Source: Micromonospora sp. NBC_01813 (GTDB taxonomy: Bacteria > Actinomycetota > Actinomycetes > Mycobacteriales > Micromonosporaceae). Taken from it: a stretch of 64,000 nucleotides of DNA. Every line of letters begins with the position of its first letter. Within the stretch, counting starts at the first letter, position 1. This document shows, piece after piece, positions 50,976-60,748 of this stretch. The translations under genes and the position numbers were made by a program. The stretch lies in NCBI RefSeq assembly GCF_035917335.1, contig NZ_CP109067.1, positions 808,501 to 872,500 of the forward strand, in the 5' to 3' direction. The notes under the pieces were generated by a model. That model saw only the letters and a program-made list of their open reading frames with translations. It ran no database searches and was not told where the DNA came from.

Positions 50976-51596
50976 GTGGCTCAGCTGAGTCGGATCGCGG
51001 GGATGATCATTGCTGCTGGCGGGGGTCGGCGGATCGGCGGGCCGGAGGCCCTGCTGTACCGCGGCGACCAGCTGCTGGTCGAGCGGGCGCTGCAGATCGT
51101 GCGGGAGACCGGCTGCGATCCGGTCGTGGTGGTGCTCGGCGCCTCCGCCGACCTGGTGCGCGACACCGCCGACCTGAGCGGCGCCACGGTCGTGGTCAAC
51201 CGGGCGTGGGGGACCGGACTGGGTTCGTCGCTACGGGTCGGTCTGGACGCGCTCAAGGACGTCGACGCCGAGGCGGTGGTGGTGTTCCCGGTGAACATGC
51301 CGGGGATCACCGTCGACGCGGTGCGTCGGGTGGCCGCGTTGCCGTACCCGGAGGTGTTGATCTGCGCGACGTACGCCGGGATGCGCAGCTACCCGATGGT
51401 GTTCGGGCGCCGGCACTGGTCGGCCATCGCGATCCTGGCCAACGCCGACGGCGGTGCCCGTCCTTACCTGCTCGCGCACAAGAGCGAGGTGGTCGACATC
51501 TCCTGCGACGGGGTCGCCGAAGGCGGACAGGTGGACACCCTGGAGTCGGTCGAGGCGTGGGGTCTCGCGGTACCGGTGCAGCGCACCCCGGCGTGA
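50976..51596 (+). CDS. MobA/MocA-like nucleotidyltransferase-fold protein with altered active site
   Basis: A 206-residue protein of the NTP_transf_3 (MobA/MocA) fold: 'GMIIAAGGGRRIGGPEALLY' is the nucleotide loop, followed by 'CDPVVVVLGASADLV' and 'NRAWGTGLGSSLRVGLDAL'. Two key positions differ from active members: the Lys of G-x-x-K-A-L-L is Glu, and the metal-binding Asp before the Pro-Gly is Asn ('VVVFPVNMPGITVDAV'). It may therefore bind but not transfer nucleotides. GTG 50976 is preferred over upstream in-frame starts because the fold begins there. Confidence 0.78.
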   Translation: MAQLSRIAGMIIAAGGGRRIGGPEALLYRGDQLLVERALQIVRETGCDPVVVVLGASADLVRDTADLSGATVVVNRAWGTGLGSSLRVGLDALKDVDAEAVVVFPVNMPGITVDAVRRVAALPYPEVLICATYAGMRSYPMVFGRRHWSAIAILANADGGARPYLLAHKSEVVDISCDGVAEGGQVDTLESVEAWGLAVPVQRTPA

Positions 51597-51601
51597 CGGC
51601 G

Positions 51602-52408
51602 TCAGCTGTCGGAGAAGTGCCGGGTCACGGCCGGGATCGCCAGCCCGACGATGGCAGCCAGTGAGATCACCGTGAGCACGCTGCGCACCACGACGACCTC
51701 GAACTTGCTGCCGGCCCGCAGTGAGAAACGGTCCGAGGGACCGATCATCCGCCACATCCGCCGGCCGGTCGGGATCGGCCACAGGATCGGTACGCCGGCC
51801 CGGGTGACCAGGTCACCGAGGATGTGCACGAAGCAACCGACGCCGACGGCGAAGCCGAGCATCGGATAGCCGCGGTCGCCGGGCAGATGCAGGTAGGTGA
51901 AGTACGCCGCGCCGGCCGACACCAGGGTCACGATCACCCAGCCGGCGCGCTTGGCCCACTCGTCGAACAGTCCGCGCAAAGCGAGCCCGATCATGAAGAA
52001 CAGGATGCCGATCACCGCCCACTTGCCGTACGCGGCGCACAGCGCGGTGGTGCCCCAGCCGACCAGCGCGGTGAAGGGGATGGTGTGGGTGAGGGTCCGG
52101 TGTCCGTTGTTGCGGTGCGGATCCTTGCTGAGTTTGGTGGCGTGGTAGACGCCGAGGGAGATCTTCTCGACGACCTCGGCGATGAACAGCGATACCACCC
52201 CGAAGGTCCGGGCGACGGTGGCGCCGCCCTGGTTGCGGGTGACCTTGCCGGACATGTCGAGGTCCGGGAAGAGGGCGCCGCCGGCGCAGACGGCGGTGCC
52301 GACCGCGATCATCAGCGGCGTCTGCTCGTAGCCGGCGAACTGGTCTAGCGCCCAACAACCGGCCAGCCACGCGGTGGCACCGGAGAGGGCGTGCGACGGA
52401 CCCATCAT
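51602..52408 (-). CDS. Metal-dependent hydrolase-like membrane protein (YdjM/DUF457 family)
   Basis: A 268-residue membrane protein of the DUF457/YdjM family. It opens with 'MMGPSHALSGATAWLAGCWA' with the conserved His, continues with 'AGGALFPDLD', and has 'HRTLTHTIPF' and later 'FVHILGDLVTRAGVPILWP', the His/Asp residues that in this family resemble a metal site. About six hydrophobic helices are visible. GGAGG lies about 10 bp before the start. Function unknown. Confidence 0.85.
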   Translation of the reverse strand: MMGPSHALSGATAWLAGCWALDQFAGYEQTPLMIAVGTAVCAGGALFPDLDMSGKVTRNQGGATVARTFGVVSLFIAEVVEKISLGVYHATKLSKDPHRNNGHRTLTHTIPFTALVGWGTTALCAAYGKWAVIGILFFMIGLALRGLFDEWAKRAGWVIVTLVSAGAAYFTYLHLPGDRGYPMLGFAVGVGCFVHILGDLVTRAGVPILWPIPTGRRMWRMIGPSDRFSLRAGSKFEVVVVRSVLTVISLAAIVGLAIPAVTRHFSDS

Positions 52409-52533
52409 GGTCGAGCATCCTCCAAGGTCATCTTCTCGGCGGAGGTCACTCTGTCAGACGCGGTCGCGGCACCGTTCACCGCACCCACCACTATGGCCGA
52501 GGTGGGCGGCGGCCAAATGTCTACAGTGCTCGG

Positions 52534-53301
52534 TCAGAGCACCCGGGTGACGCCTTCGGTGGCGACGCGGACGTCGAGCAGATCCGGGTTCATGTTGACG
52601 CACAGCACCACCGACGCGCCGACCGCCAGCGGCGCGAGCAGCCAGAACAGCGGATGCTCGTGCTGGCCGGCGTCGACCAGCACCCGGTCACCGGCGGTGA
52701 TGTCCTGCTGCTCGGCGATGCCCAACGCCACCGTACCCAGCTCGGCGTAGCTGGTGCCGTCGACGCTGGCCGGGTCGCCGGGGCTGACCAGCGCGTACGC
52801 CGGGGCCTGGCCGTCGTGGCGGGACGCCTCGGCGAGGAAGCTGCGGTAGCCGTCCGGCGCCGGGCGACCCGGGGCGGCCTTCGGCCCCACGTCGAGCACG
52901 AAGCGGTGCCGGGCGACCGGCACGTCCTCCAGCCAGTCGTCGACCCGGCCCCGGGCCGCGAAGACGGCGTCCAGCGGCTCGTCCGCGCCAGGACCGACCA
53001 CCGGCAGCCCGGCGGTGGCGGCCAGCCGGATCGACACGGACACCCCGATCGACCAGGCACCGAGCAGCACCGCCGCGGTCTGCCAGTGCGGTGGCAGCAG
53101 CACCGCCGCGCGATCCCCACCGCCCAGCCCGCAGCCGTCGCGCAGCAGCGCCGCCGTCCGGGCCGCCCACACCCCGAGGGCCATCGCGGACAGTTCGGTC
53201 CGCTCCCCGGTGGCATCGTCGTAGCAGGTCAGCAGCGGCGGGCCGACGTCGCCCGGGAGGACGCCCGGATCCGGCGCGCTGGCGACAGCGGATGCGTCCA
53301 T
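52534..53301 (-). CDS. TIGR03089 family protein (truncated AMP-binding-like)
   Basis: A 255-residue protein of the actinobacterial TIGR03089 family, which resembles the N-terminal part of acyl-CoA synthetases ('GGDRAAVLLPPHWQTAAVLL' and 'GASVVLCVNMNPDLLDVRVA'). It lacks the adenylate-forming catalytic core and the C-terminal lid, so ligase activity is unlikely. The frame is open further upstream, but ATG 53301 begins the conserved region. It lies 44 bp downstream of the kinase gene on the same strand. Confidence 0.8.
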   Translation of the reverse strand: MDASAVASAPDPGVLPGDVGPPLLTCYDDATGERTELSAMALGVWAARTAALLRDGCGLGGGDRAAVLLPPHWQTAAVLLGAWSIGVSVSIRLAATAGLPVVGPGADEPLDAVFAARGRVDDWLEDVPVARHRFVLDVGPKAAPGRPAPDGYRSFLAEASRHDGQAPAYALVSPGDPASVDGTSYAELGTVALGIAEQQDITAGDRVLVDAGQHEHPLFWLLAPLAVGASVVLCVNMNPDLLDVRVATEGVTRVL

Positions 53302-53345
53302 CGCAGACTCCACGGTGCGTGTCGGGGGGACATTCGCTGCCGACC

Positions 53346-54257
53346 TTACCGGGTCAAGGTCCCGGGAACCCGTAACCGCGACGCTACGTCGCGCAGTCGC
53401 AGCCAGGTCGGCGCCGGTGAGCGCTCCGAGCCGCTGCCGGCCACCCGACGTAGCAACCGGTCCGTCTCGTCGGTGTCGATCCGCCGCCGCGGATCGCGGC
53501 GCAGCAGGCCGGCCAGGACCGGGCGCAGCGGGCCGGCCCGGGTGGCGGGGTCGGGCGGCGCGGTGGCCAGCGCGGTCAGCGTCGCCATCGGGGTGGACCG
53601 GGCGTACGGGGAGTGACCCTGCACGGCCGCATACATCGTCGCGCCGAGTGACCACAGGTCGGCGGCCACGCTCGACACGCCGTCGCGGGCGCGTTCCGGG
53701 GCGATGTACTGGGGTGAGCCCATCACCATCCCGGTCCGGGTGATCGCCCCGTCGCCGTCGAGGGTGGCGAGTCCGAAGTCGGTCAACACCACCCTGCCGT
53801 CCACACCGATCAGCACATTGTGCGGCTTCACGTCCCGGTGCAGCACGCCGCAGCCGTGCGCGGTCCGCAGCGCGGCCAGCACCCGTCGGCCGATCGCCGC
53901 GACCCGGACCGGCGGCAGCGGGCCGTCCTCGGCGACGACCTGATGCAGCGAACGGGACCGGACGTACTCCATGATGATCAGCGGAGCGCCCCCGGCGTGG
54001 CGGACGTCGTAGATGCGTACCACGTTGGGGTGGTTGAGCCGGGCGGCGCTGCGCGCCTCACGCAGCGTGCGTCGCCGCAGGACGTCGCGTTCGGCGTCGG
54101 TCATCCAGTCCGGTGGCAGCACCTCCTTGACGGCGACGTCACGGTGCAGGACCTCGTCGCGGGCCAGCCAGACCCGCCCCATCCCGCCGCTACCGACCGG
54201 GCGTATCAGTCGGTAGCGGTCCGCGATCAGATCCGGTCGCACGATCCGGTCTCCCAT
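53346..54257 (-). CDS. Serine/threonine protein kinase
   Basis: A 303-residue Hanks-type kinase: glycine loop 'PVGSGGMGRVWLARD', catalytic Lys in 'DVAVKEVLPPDW', catalytic loop 'VLHRDVKPHNVLI', and 'LTDFGLATLDGDG', followed by 'GSPQYIAPERARD'. Unlike PknB there is no transmembrane helix or sensor domain after the kinase fold (ends about residue 265), so it is a soluble kinase. An inverted repeat ends 5 bp before the ATG. ATG 54257 starts the conserved region; an in-frame alternative at 54278 would read through that repeat. Confidence 0.88.
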   Translation of the reverse strand: MGDRIVRPDLIADRYRLIRPVGSGGMGRVWLARDEVLHRDVAVKEVLPPDWMTDAERDVLRRRTLREARSAARLNHPNVVRIYDVRHAGGAPLIIMEYVRSRSLHQVVAEDGPLPPVRVAAIGRRVLAALRTAHGCGVLHRDVKPHNVLIGVDGRVVLTDFGLATLDGDGAITRTGMVMGSPQYIAPERARDGVSSVAADLWSLGATMYAAVQGHSPYARSTPMATLTALATAPPDPATRAGPLRPVLAGLLRRDPRRRIDTDETDRLLRRVAGSGSERSPAPTWLRLRDVASRLRVPGTLTR

Positions 54258-54262
54258 CGTAA

Positions 54263-54292
54263 GCCCGCGATTGCACACAGTAATCGCAGGGC
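54263..54292. promoter_or_regulatory. Inverted repeat abutting the kinase start codon
   Basis: GCCCGCGATT (54263-54272) and AATCGCAGGGC (54282-54292) form an inverted repeat with one bulged base and a 9-bp loop, ending 5 bp upstream of the kinase ATG at 54257. It could act as an operator over the promoter or as an mRNA hairpin that limits ribosome access. Confidence 0.45.
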
Positions 54293-54391
54293 TGGTGATG
54301 GGATATCAGCTGGAGAACCGGCGATCTCCCGCCGTTTCGCTCGGGTCCTCGGCCTAACAGCCGATGAGGTGGGTCCGGCGCGGCGTCCTCG

Positions 54392-55723
54392 CTACGAGGC
54401 GGCGCCGGCCGTCGCGAGCAGGTTCCCCTCCGGTACGACGATCTTCTGTACGCCGCCGGACAGCTGGGCCGCCGCCCGTCGGGTGTTGAAGCTCGGCGCC
54501 TCCCGGACCGCCGTGGCGTAGGTCGCCGCAGTCTGCGCCGCGATCGTCGACCAGCCGTAGCGCCGGGTCACCAGTTGCCGGGCCGAGCGGGCCACCCGCC
54601 GGGCGAACACCTCGTCGGACAGCAGCGCGTGCACCGCCTGGGCCAGCCCATGGGAGTCCTGCGGCCGGAACGTCGTGCCGGTCACCCCCGGCTCGACGAT
54701 CTCGGCGAGCCCACCGGTCGCCGACACCGCCAGTGGAGCGCCGGCCGCCGCCGCCTCCAGGGCGACCATGCCGAACGGCTCGTAGAGACTCGGCACCACG
54801 GTCGCGTCGGTCGCCCCCAGCAACGCCGGCAACTGCGACTCGGTCATGAACCCGGCGAAGTCGATCAGATCGGCGACGCCCAGGCGCTCGGCCTGAGCCT
54901 GCAGCTCACCCCGGTACGGCCCGTCGCCGGCGATGACCACCCGCAGCCCGGCGTGCCGCTGACGCAGCCACGGCAGGGCGGCGATCAGGTGCTGGACGCC
55001 CTTCTCGTAGACCAGCCGCCCGGCGAAGCCGATCAGCGGGCCGTCGGCGGCGTACCGCTCCCGGGCCGCCGCGACCGCCCGCGCCGACGAACGCCACCTC
55101 CGGTCGTCGACCCCGTTGGCGATCACGTCCACCCGGGCCGTCGGCAGCTCCAGCAGGTGGCTGACCTCCCGCCGCATGTGATCCGAGCAGGTGATCACCC
55201 GGCACGACTCGTGGCCGAGCCAGTGCTCGATGGAGTGGATGGACTTGTTCATCTCTTCGGGGAGCCAGCCCTGGTGGCGGCCGGCTTCGGTGGCGTGGAT
55301 GGTGGCGACGAGGGGGATGTCGAGGTGTTCCTTGAGGGTGATGGCGGTGTGGGTGACGAGCCAGTCGTGGGCGTGGATGACGTCGTATTCGGCGGACTGG
55401 GTGGCGCGGAGGGCGGCGCGGGTGAGGGTGTGGTTGAAGGCCATGGTCCAGGCGAGGAGGCTGGGGGTGGCCAGGGGGAACAGGGGCGGGTCTTCGGCGG
55501 CGCGGATGATGCGGACGCCGTCGGCGTATTCCTCGAGGGGTGCGCCGGGGGCGTGGCGGGTGACGACGGTGACCTCGTGGCCGGCGTTGGCCAGGGCGAC
55601 GGAGAGGGCGTGCACGTGCCGGCCCAGTCCTCCCACCACCACCGGTGGGTACTCCCAGGACAGCATCAACACCCGCTGTGACCGTGGTGCACGGATGTCG
55701 ATCACGTCGGCGGTAGGTGACAT
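54392..55723 (-). CDS. GT4 family glycosyltransferase, glycogen synthase-like
   Basis: A 443-residue GT-B glycosyltransferase. 'VLMLSWEYPPVVVGGLGRHV' near residue 20 is the sugar-nucleotide loop typical of alpha-glucan synthases, and 'GADATVVPSLYEPFGMVALE'-type sequence (here 'GATDATVVPSLYEPFGMVAL') carries the E-x7-E retaining motif. Its place next to a debranching enzyme gene and a GH63-like gene supports alpha-glucan (glycogen-type) synthesis or trimming. GAGGGGG lies 8 bp before ATG 55723. Confidence 0.85.
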   Translation of the reverse strand: MSPTADVIDIRAPRSQRVLMLSWEYPPVVVGGLGRHVHALSVALANAGHEVTVVTRHAPGAPLEEYADGVRIIRAAEDPPLFPLATPSLLAWTMAFNHTLTRAALRATQSAEYDVIHAHDWLVTHTAITLKEHLDIPLVATIHATEAGRHQGWLPEEMNKSIHSIEHWLGHESCRVITCSDHMRREVSHLLELPTARVDVIANGVDDRRWRSSARAVAAARERYAADGPLIGFAGRLVYEKGVQHLIAALPWLRQRHAGLRVVIAGDGPYRGELQAQAERLGVADLIDFAGFMTESQLPALLGATDATVVPSLYEPFGMVALEAAAAGAPLAVSATGGLAEIVEPGVTGTTFRPQDSHGLAQAVHALLSDEVFARRVARSARQLVTRRYGWSTIAAQTAATYATAVREAPSFNTRRAAAQLSGGVQKIVVPEGNLLATAGAAS

Positions 55724-55873
55724 CGACAGACCCCCCTCAATATGTTCGGTGCTGGGCATGCGCGATCAGACACCATTTGCGGGTGCTGACGCGTCGTTGG
55801 GTTACCGACAATCCTGCCGGCATCGGGATAACCAGGGAAGACGTTCGCGTTGCGCCGATGTAACGGCAACGGA

Positions 55874-57805
55874 TCAGACTTGTCGGACCCGTAGTAGTTC
55901 GGCTACCGACCACGCCTGAAACGGGCAGCCGGTGGCGCCGTGTGGCGGATCCCCATCAGCCGTTTCGCTGACCGACCCGAGCCCGTACTCGCTCAGGTGC
56001 GCCGTCGACCCGGCGAAGACGTCGGTGACGTCCAGCCCGGCCCGGCGGGCCGCCGACACGTACGGGCCGAGCAGCCACGGCCAGACCGTCCCCTGGTGGT
56101 AGGCGCCGTCCCGGCGGGCCGGCCCACCCCGGTGCTGGCCCAGGTAGCCGGCCGAGTCCGGCGCCAGACTGCGCAACCCCAGCGGGGTCAGCAGCGCCGC
56201 GCCGATCGCCCGGATCGGCGCCGGATCCGGCTCCAACGGGGCGTACGGCAACGACCAGGCGAGCAGCTGGTTGGGGCGCAACGCGTCGTCGTCGGCATGC
56301 GGATCCCCGCCCAGCGGATACTGCGCCGGGGCGTCCAGCACGTCGTAGAGCCAACCCGACGGGGCCGGATAGCGGGCCCGGAACGACCCGTACGCCTTCG
56401 GGTAGAGCGTCGCCGCCGCCCCCGGATCCCCATCCACCAGCTGCGCTAACTCGCTCACCGCCGCCAGCCCGTTGACCCACAGCGCGTTCACCTCGACCGG
56501 CTTTCCTTCCCGGGCGGTGATCGGCACCCCGTACACCCGGGCGTCCATCCAGGTCAGTGCCTCGCCGCTGGCCCCGCCGGTCAGCAGCCCGTCGGCGGAG
56601 TCGACCCGGATGCCGTACCGGGTGCCCCGCAGATGCGCCGCGACCACCTCGCGCAGCGCCGGCAGCAACTCGTCGGCCAGGTCGATGTCGCTGGTCGCGG
56701 TGACGTGCCGGTCCACCGCGTGCAGGAACCACAGGGTGCCGTCGACGGTGTTGTACTCCACGTGACCGGTGTCGGCGGTGTTCGCCAGCATCCCCTCCGA
56801 CAGCGTGGCGGCGTAGCCGCGCAGCAACTCCCGGCCCTCGTCGGCGCGCCCGGTGGCCAGGAACAACCCCTCGTAGGAGGTCATCGTGTCCCGCGACCAG
56901 GTGCCGAACCACGGGTAGCCGGCCACCACGTCCGGGCCGATGCCGGTGCGCACGACGAACGCGTCGGCAGCCAACGCCAGGGTCGCGTCGACTGCGGTCG
57001 CCGGCTTCGCGGCGGCCACCACCGCCCGGTTGCGCACCCGGGCGGCCTCGACGATCGTCACCGCCGGCTCCGGCCGCTGCTCCAGGTGCTCCGCCCAGGC
57101 GGTGACCTCGACCACGTCACCGGGGGCGTCCAGGGTGGCGGTGAAGCTGCCCGCGTACCACAGGTCCTCCTCGGCCAGCAGCCCGCGCGCCGCCTCCTCA
57201 CGGTGGTAGACCCCGTCCCACCAGTTGCCCGCCGGCACCCAGTCCGGGCCGTGCACCCGGAACGCGCCCTCGACGACCACCCCGCCGTCGACGTTCTCCA
57301 TCCGAGGCGGCGGAGCGTCGGCGTGCCGTTCGCCGTGCGCGTCCCGCCAGGTGGTCACCGCCGACAGCGTCAGCGTCACCGGGCCGCCGCTGACCAGCCG
57401 GTGGGTCACCGCCACGCACGGCGTGCCGTGCACCATCGCGACCTCACGTTCGATCACCACGTCGCCGATGCGCCACCGCCAGCGGGGCACCCCGTCGGCG
57501 AGGTCGAAGCGCTCCAGCAGCGTGTGACCGGGCGGGTCGACCACGCCGGAGGACCACTCGTGCACCCCGAGCCGGACCTGCGCGCCCGACGGCAGGGTCA
57601 CCGCCGGATCCAGGCTGACCAGCCCGACCCGCCGGGCAGCCGGAGTCGCCCCGGCGACCACCAGCAGACCGTGGTAACGCCGGGTACGCAGTCCGTTGAC
57701 CGTACCCATCGCGTAGCCGCCGCGACCGTCGGTGACCAGCCACTCCCGGCTGGCGCCGGCGGTCAGGTCGCCGCAGACCTGCGGACCGAAGGTGAAGTCG
57801 AGCAA
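55874..57805 (-). CDS. Glycogen debranching enzyme (amylo-alpha-1,6-glucosidase type)
   Basis: A 643-residue protein with the N-terminal GDE_N domain ('SREWLVTDGRGGYAMGTVNG', 'RRYHGLLVVAGA') and the C-terminal GDE_C (alpha/alpha)6 domain ('GYPWFGTWSRDTMTSYEGLF', 'GTLWFLHAVDRH', 'GAYHQGTVWPWLLGPYVSA'). This is the archaeal/bacterial debranching layout that removes alpha-1,6 branch glucose. TTG 57805 has a perfect GGAGG 5 bp upstream, so I prefer it to longer starts. It is read toward the GT4 gene, likely as one alpha-glucan unit. Confidence 0.9.
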   Translation of the reverse strand: MLDFTFGPQVCGDLTAGASREWLVTDGRGGYAMGTVNGLRTRRYHGLLVVAGATPAARRVGLVSLDPAVTLPSGAQVRLGVHEWSSGVVDPPGHTLLERFDLADGVPRWRWRIGDVVIEREVAMVHGTPCVAVTHRLVSGGPVTLTLSAVTTWRDAHGERHADAPPPRMENVDGGVVVEGAFRVHGPDWVPAGNWWDGVYHREEAARGLLAEEDLWYAGSFTATLDAPGDVVEVTAWAEHLEQRPEPAVTIVEAARVRNRAVVAAAKPATAVDATLALAADAFVVRTGIGPDVVAGYPWFGTWSRDTMTSYEGLFLATGRADEGRELLRGYAATLSEGMLANTADTGHVEYNTVDGTLWFLHAVDRHVTATSDIDLADELLPALREVVAAHLRGTRYGIRVDSADGLLTGGASGEALTWMDARVYGVPITAREGKPVEVNALWVNGLAAVSELAQLVDGDPGAAATLYPKAYGSFRARYPAPSGWLYDVLDAPAQYPLGGDPHADDDALRPNQLLAWSLPYAPLEPDPAPIRAIGAALLTPLGLRSLAPDSAGYLGQHRGGPARRDGAYHQGTVWPWLLGPYVSAARRAGLDVTDVFAGSTAHLSEYGLGSVSETADGDPPHGATGCPFQAWSVAELLRVRQV

Positions 57806-57934
57806 TGTTCCTCCAGGACTGGTGAACCGACGGGCGGGGCGGGGTGGGGGACGATCGGGGCGGCCGGCGCTGGCGAGCCGGCAAGGTGGCGGTCCGACAA
57901 GTGCCGGAAACACGTCCCAGGGAGAATGACCGCC

Positions 57935-60610
57935 ATGGTCAACTCCAAGCGGACGTATCGTGATCCGGAGCGCACCCGGTTGGCGGAAGCCGACGCGGGC
58001 GAGCAGCCGTGGCGGGCATGGGGGCCCTACGTGTCAGAGCGGGCATGGGGCACGGTTCGGGAGGACTACAGCGAGCACGGTACGGCGTGGGACTACTTCC
58101 CGCATGATCATGCCCGATCGCGGGCGTACCGCTGGAACGAGGATGCCATGGCCGGTATCTGTGACGACCGGCAGACGTTCTGTTTCGGGCTGGCCCTGTG
58201 GAACGGTGAAGACCCGATCCTCAAGGAGCGGATGTTCGGCCTCGGCGGCGACGGCGGAAACCACGGCGAGGACGTCAAGGAGTACTGGTGGTACGAGGAC
58301 TCCACCCCCACCCACTCCTGGATGCGTTGGCGTTACCACTACCCGCAGGCCGCCTTTCCCTACGATGACCTCGTCGCGGTCAACGGTATGCGCGGCCGCG
58401 ACGAGACCGAGTATGAACTGGTCGACACCGGCGTCTTCGACGACGACCGGTACTGGGCGGTAACCGTCGACTACGCCAAGGCCGGGCCGACCGACATGTG
58501 CATCGAGATCACCGTGGCCAACCGCAGCGACACCGACGCTCGACTGCACGTGCTGCCCAGTCTGTGGTTCCGCAACACCTGGAGCTGGGGGCTGCCCGGC
58601 CGAGACCAGATCCCGGTGCTCACCGGCGAGCGGGACCGCCTCGTCGGCCACCACTGGGTGCTCGGGCAGCTGGTGCTGCAGGGCGACGGCAACCCGACCC
58701 CGCTGCTGTGTGACAACGACAGCAACGCCGAGCGGCTCTGGGGACAGGACTCGCGGACCCCGTACCCGAAGGACGGCATCAACGACCACGTCGTCGACGG
58801 CGCGGACACCGTCAACCCCGAGCTCACCGGCACCAAGGGTGCGCTGTACTACGTGCTCGACGTGCCGGCCGGCGGCGAGGACCGGATCCGGCTGAGGATG
58901 ACGCTGACCGCGCCACCGCCGAACAACCATCCGCCGCCCCGGCTCAGCCTCGGCGCCGGGCACGCCGCCGTCCTCGCCGCCCGACAGGCCGAGGCCGACC
59001 GCTTCTACGACACCGTCATCCCGGCCGCCGCCACCGACGACGAGCGGCTCGTCGCCCGCCGGGCCCTGGCCGGAGTGCTCTGGGGCAAGCAGTTCTACCA
59101 CTTCGACGTCGCCCAGTGGCTCTCCGGTGACCCGTCCAGCGCACCGCCGCCGGAAGGCCGCACCCACGGGCGCAACGCCGCCTGGTGGCACATGAACAGC
59201 TTCGACGTGATCTCCATGCCGGACCCGTGGGAATACCCCTGGTACGCGGCCTGGGATCTGGCGTTCCACTGCTCCACTTTGGCCCGGGTCGACGCGCAGT
59301 TCGCCAAGGACCAACTGCTGTTGCTGCTGCGCGAGTGGTACATGCACCCCAATGGGCAGATCCCCGCGTACGAATGGGCGTTCGCCGACGTCAACCCGCC
59401 GGTGCACGCGTGGGCCGCGCTGCGGGTGTTCGAGATCGACGGTCGGCGCGACTTCGAGTTCCTCGCCCGGATAATGCACAAGCTGCTGCTCAACTTCACC
59501 TGGTGGGTCAACCGCAAGGACATCAACGGAAACAACGTCTTCGAAGGCGGTTTCCTCGGGCTGGACAACGTCGGACCGTTCGACCGTTCGGCGGCGCTGC
59601 CGGTCGCCGGTGTCCTGGAACAGTCCGACGGCACCGGGTGGATGGCGACGTACGCGCTGAACATGCTCGACATGGCGCTCACCCTGGCGGTGCACGACCA
59701 CACGTACACCGACATCGCCACGAAGTTCCTGGAACATTTCGCGTACATCGCGGCCGCCGCGTACGACCAGGGCCTGTGGGACGAGGAGGACTCGTTCTTC
59801 TACGACCAGTTGCGGTTGCCCGACGGCGACACGATGCCGCTGAAGGTCCGCTCGGTGGTCGGACTGTTGCCGTTGGCGGCCACCACCACCCTGCATTCGG
59901 GCACCATCGCCCGGCTGCCCGAGCTGGGGGCGCGGCTGCGCTGGTTCCTGACCAACAAACCGGAGTACGCCGACGTGATCGGCGCCCGCCGGCTGGCCGG
60001 CGACGGCCGCCAGCACCGGCTGCTGTCCATGGTCGGACCGGACCAGATCGTGCGGATCCTCGCGCCGATGCTCGACGAGGAGGAGTTCCTTTCCCCGTAC
60101 GGGTTGCGGACGCTGTCGCGCCAGCACCTCGACGAGCCGTTCACCATCTCCCTCGGCGGGCAGGACTTCACCGTCGGGTACGAGCCGGCCGAGTCGACCA
60201 GCGGACTGTTCGGTGGCAACTCGAACTGGCGGGGTCCGATCTGGATGCCGACCAACTATCTGCTGATTTGTGCGTTGCGCGACTTCGCCACCTTCTTCGG
60301 CGACGACCTGCTGATCGAGTATCCGACCCGCTCCGGTTCGAAGCGGACGCTCAACGCCATCGCCGACGACCTGTCGCACCGGCTGATCTCGCTGTTCCTG
60401 CGTGACGGGTACGGCCGGCGGCCGATCTACGGGGCGGCGGAGAAGTTCCAGCAGCACCCCGACTGGCGGGACCTGATCGCCTTCCCGGAGTACTTCCACG
60501 GCGACAACGGCGCCGGCCTCGGTGCCTGGCACCAGACCGGCTGGACGGCGTTGGTCGCCGACCTGATCCTCACCGTGCGGGCCGACCGCCCCGAGCACCC
60601 GCACGGCTGA
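57935..60610 (+). CDS. GH63-like (MGH1-type) glycoside hydrolase
   Basis: An 891-residue glucosidase-like protein of the GH63/MGH1 group. The (alpha/alpha)6 region includes '[20 protein letters not shown]' and '[20 protein letters not shown]', '[15 protein letters not shown]', '[11 protein letters not shown]' and '[16 protein letters not shown]', a pattern seen in mannosylglycerate hydrolase and related enzymes. No signal peptide, so cytoplasmic. It is divergent from the debranching gene with a 129-bp shared region and completes an alpha-glucan or compatible-solute module. GGGAGA lies 10 bp before ATG 57935; ATG 57926 is an alternative. Confidence 0.85.
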   Translation: MVNSKRTYRDPERTRLAEADAGEQPWRAWGPYVSERAWGTVREDYSEHGTAWDYFPHDHARSRAYRWNEDAMAGICDDRQTFCFGLALWNGEDPILKERMFGLGGDGGNHGEDVKEYWWYEDSTPTHSWMRWRYHYPQAAFPYDDLVAVNGMRGRDETEYELVDTGVFDDDRYWAVTVDYAKAGPTDMCIEITVANRSDTDARLHVLPSLWFRNTWSWGLPGRDQIPVLTGERDRLVGHHWVLGQLVLQGDGNPTPLLCDNDSNAERLWGQDSRTPYPKDGINDHVVDGADTVNPELTGTKGALYYVLDVPAGGEDRIRLRMTLTAPPPNNHPPPRLSLGAGHAAVLAARQAEADRFYDTVIPAAATDDERLVARRALAGVLWGKQFYHFDVAQWLSGDPSSAPPPEGRTHGRNAAWWHMNSFDVISMPDPWEYPWYAAWDLAFHCSTLARVDAQFAKDQLLLLLREWYMHPNGQIPAYEWAFADVNPPVHAWAALRVFEIDGRRDFEFLARIMHKLLLNFTWWVNRKDINGNNVFEGGFLGLDNVGPFDRSAALPVAGVLEQSDGTGWMATYALNMLDMALTLAVHDHTYTDIATKFLEHFAYIAAAAYDQGLWDEEDSFFYDQLRLPDGDTMPLKVRSVVGLLPLAATTTLHSGTIARLPELGARLRWFLTNKPEYADVIGARRLAGDGRQHRLLSMVGPDQIVRILAPMLDEEEFLSPYGLRTLSRQHLDEPFTISLGGQDFTVGYEPAESTSGLFGGNSNWRGPIWMPTNYLLICALRDFATFFGDDLLIEYPTRSGSKRTLNAIADDLSHRLISLFLRDGYGRRPIYGAAEKFQQHPDWRDLIAFPEYFHGDNGAGLGAWHQTGWTALVADLILTVRADRPEHPHG

Positions 60611-60748
60611 TCACGCCCGAGCACCCGCACGGCTGATCACGCCCGAGCACCCGCACGGCTGACCACGCCCGAGCACCCGCACGGCTGACCACGCCCGAGC
60701 ACCCGCACGGCTGACCACGCCCGAGCACCCGCACGGCTGACCACGCCA
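60593..60748. repeat. Six tandem copies of a 26-bp unit over a gene end
   Basis: Six head-to-tail copies (60593-60618, 60619-60644, 60645-60670, 60671-60696, 60697-60722, 60723-60748) of GAGCACCCGCACGGCTGACC plus ACGCCC. The first two have T for C at one position (TGATC); the last ends in A. The first unit encodes the end of the hydrolase (E-H-P-H-G-stop). The last unit supplies the left arm of the terminator hairpin. There are no spacers, so it is not a CRISPR array. Confidence 0.92.

Noticed and set aside
52534-53301. Acyl-CoA synthetase
   Set aside because: Only the N-terminal, non-catalytic part of the AMP-binding fold is present; the protein fits the TIGR03089 family.
58034-60604. Long open frame opposite the GH63-like gene (856 codons)
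   Set aside because: The plus-strand product has clear glycoside hydrolase motifs; the antisense product is low-complexity Val/Gly/Gln.
60593-60748. Possible CRISPR array
   Set aside because: The 26-bp units are directly abutting without spacers and no cas genes are present.
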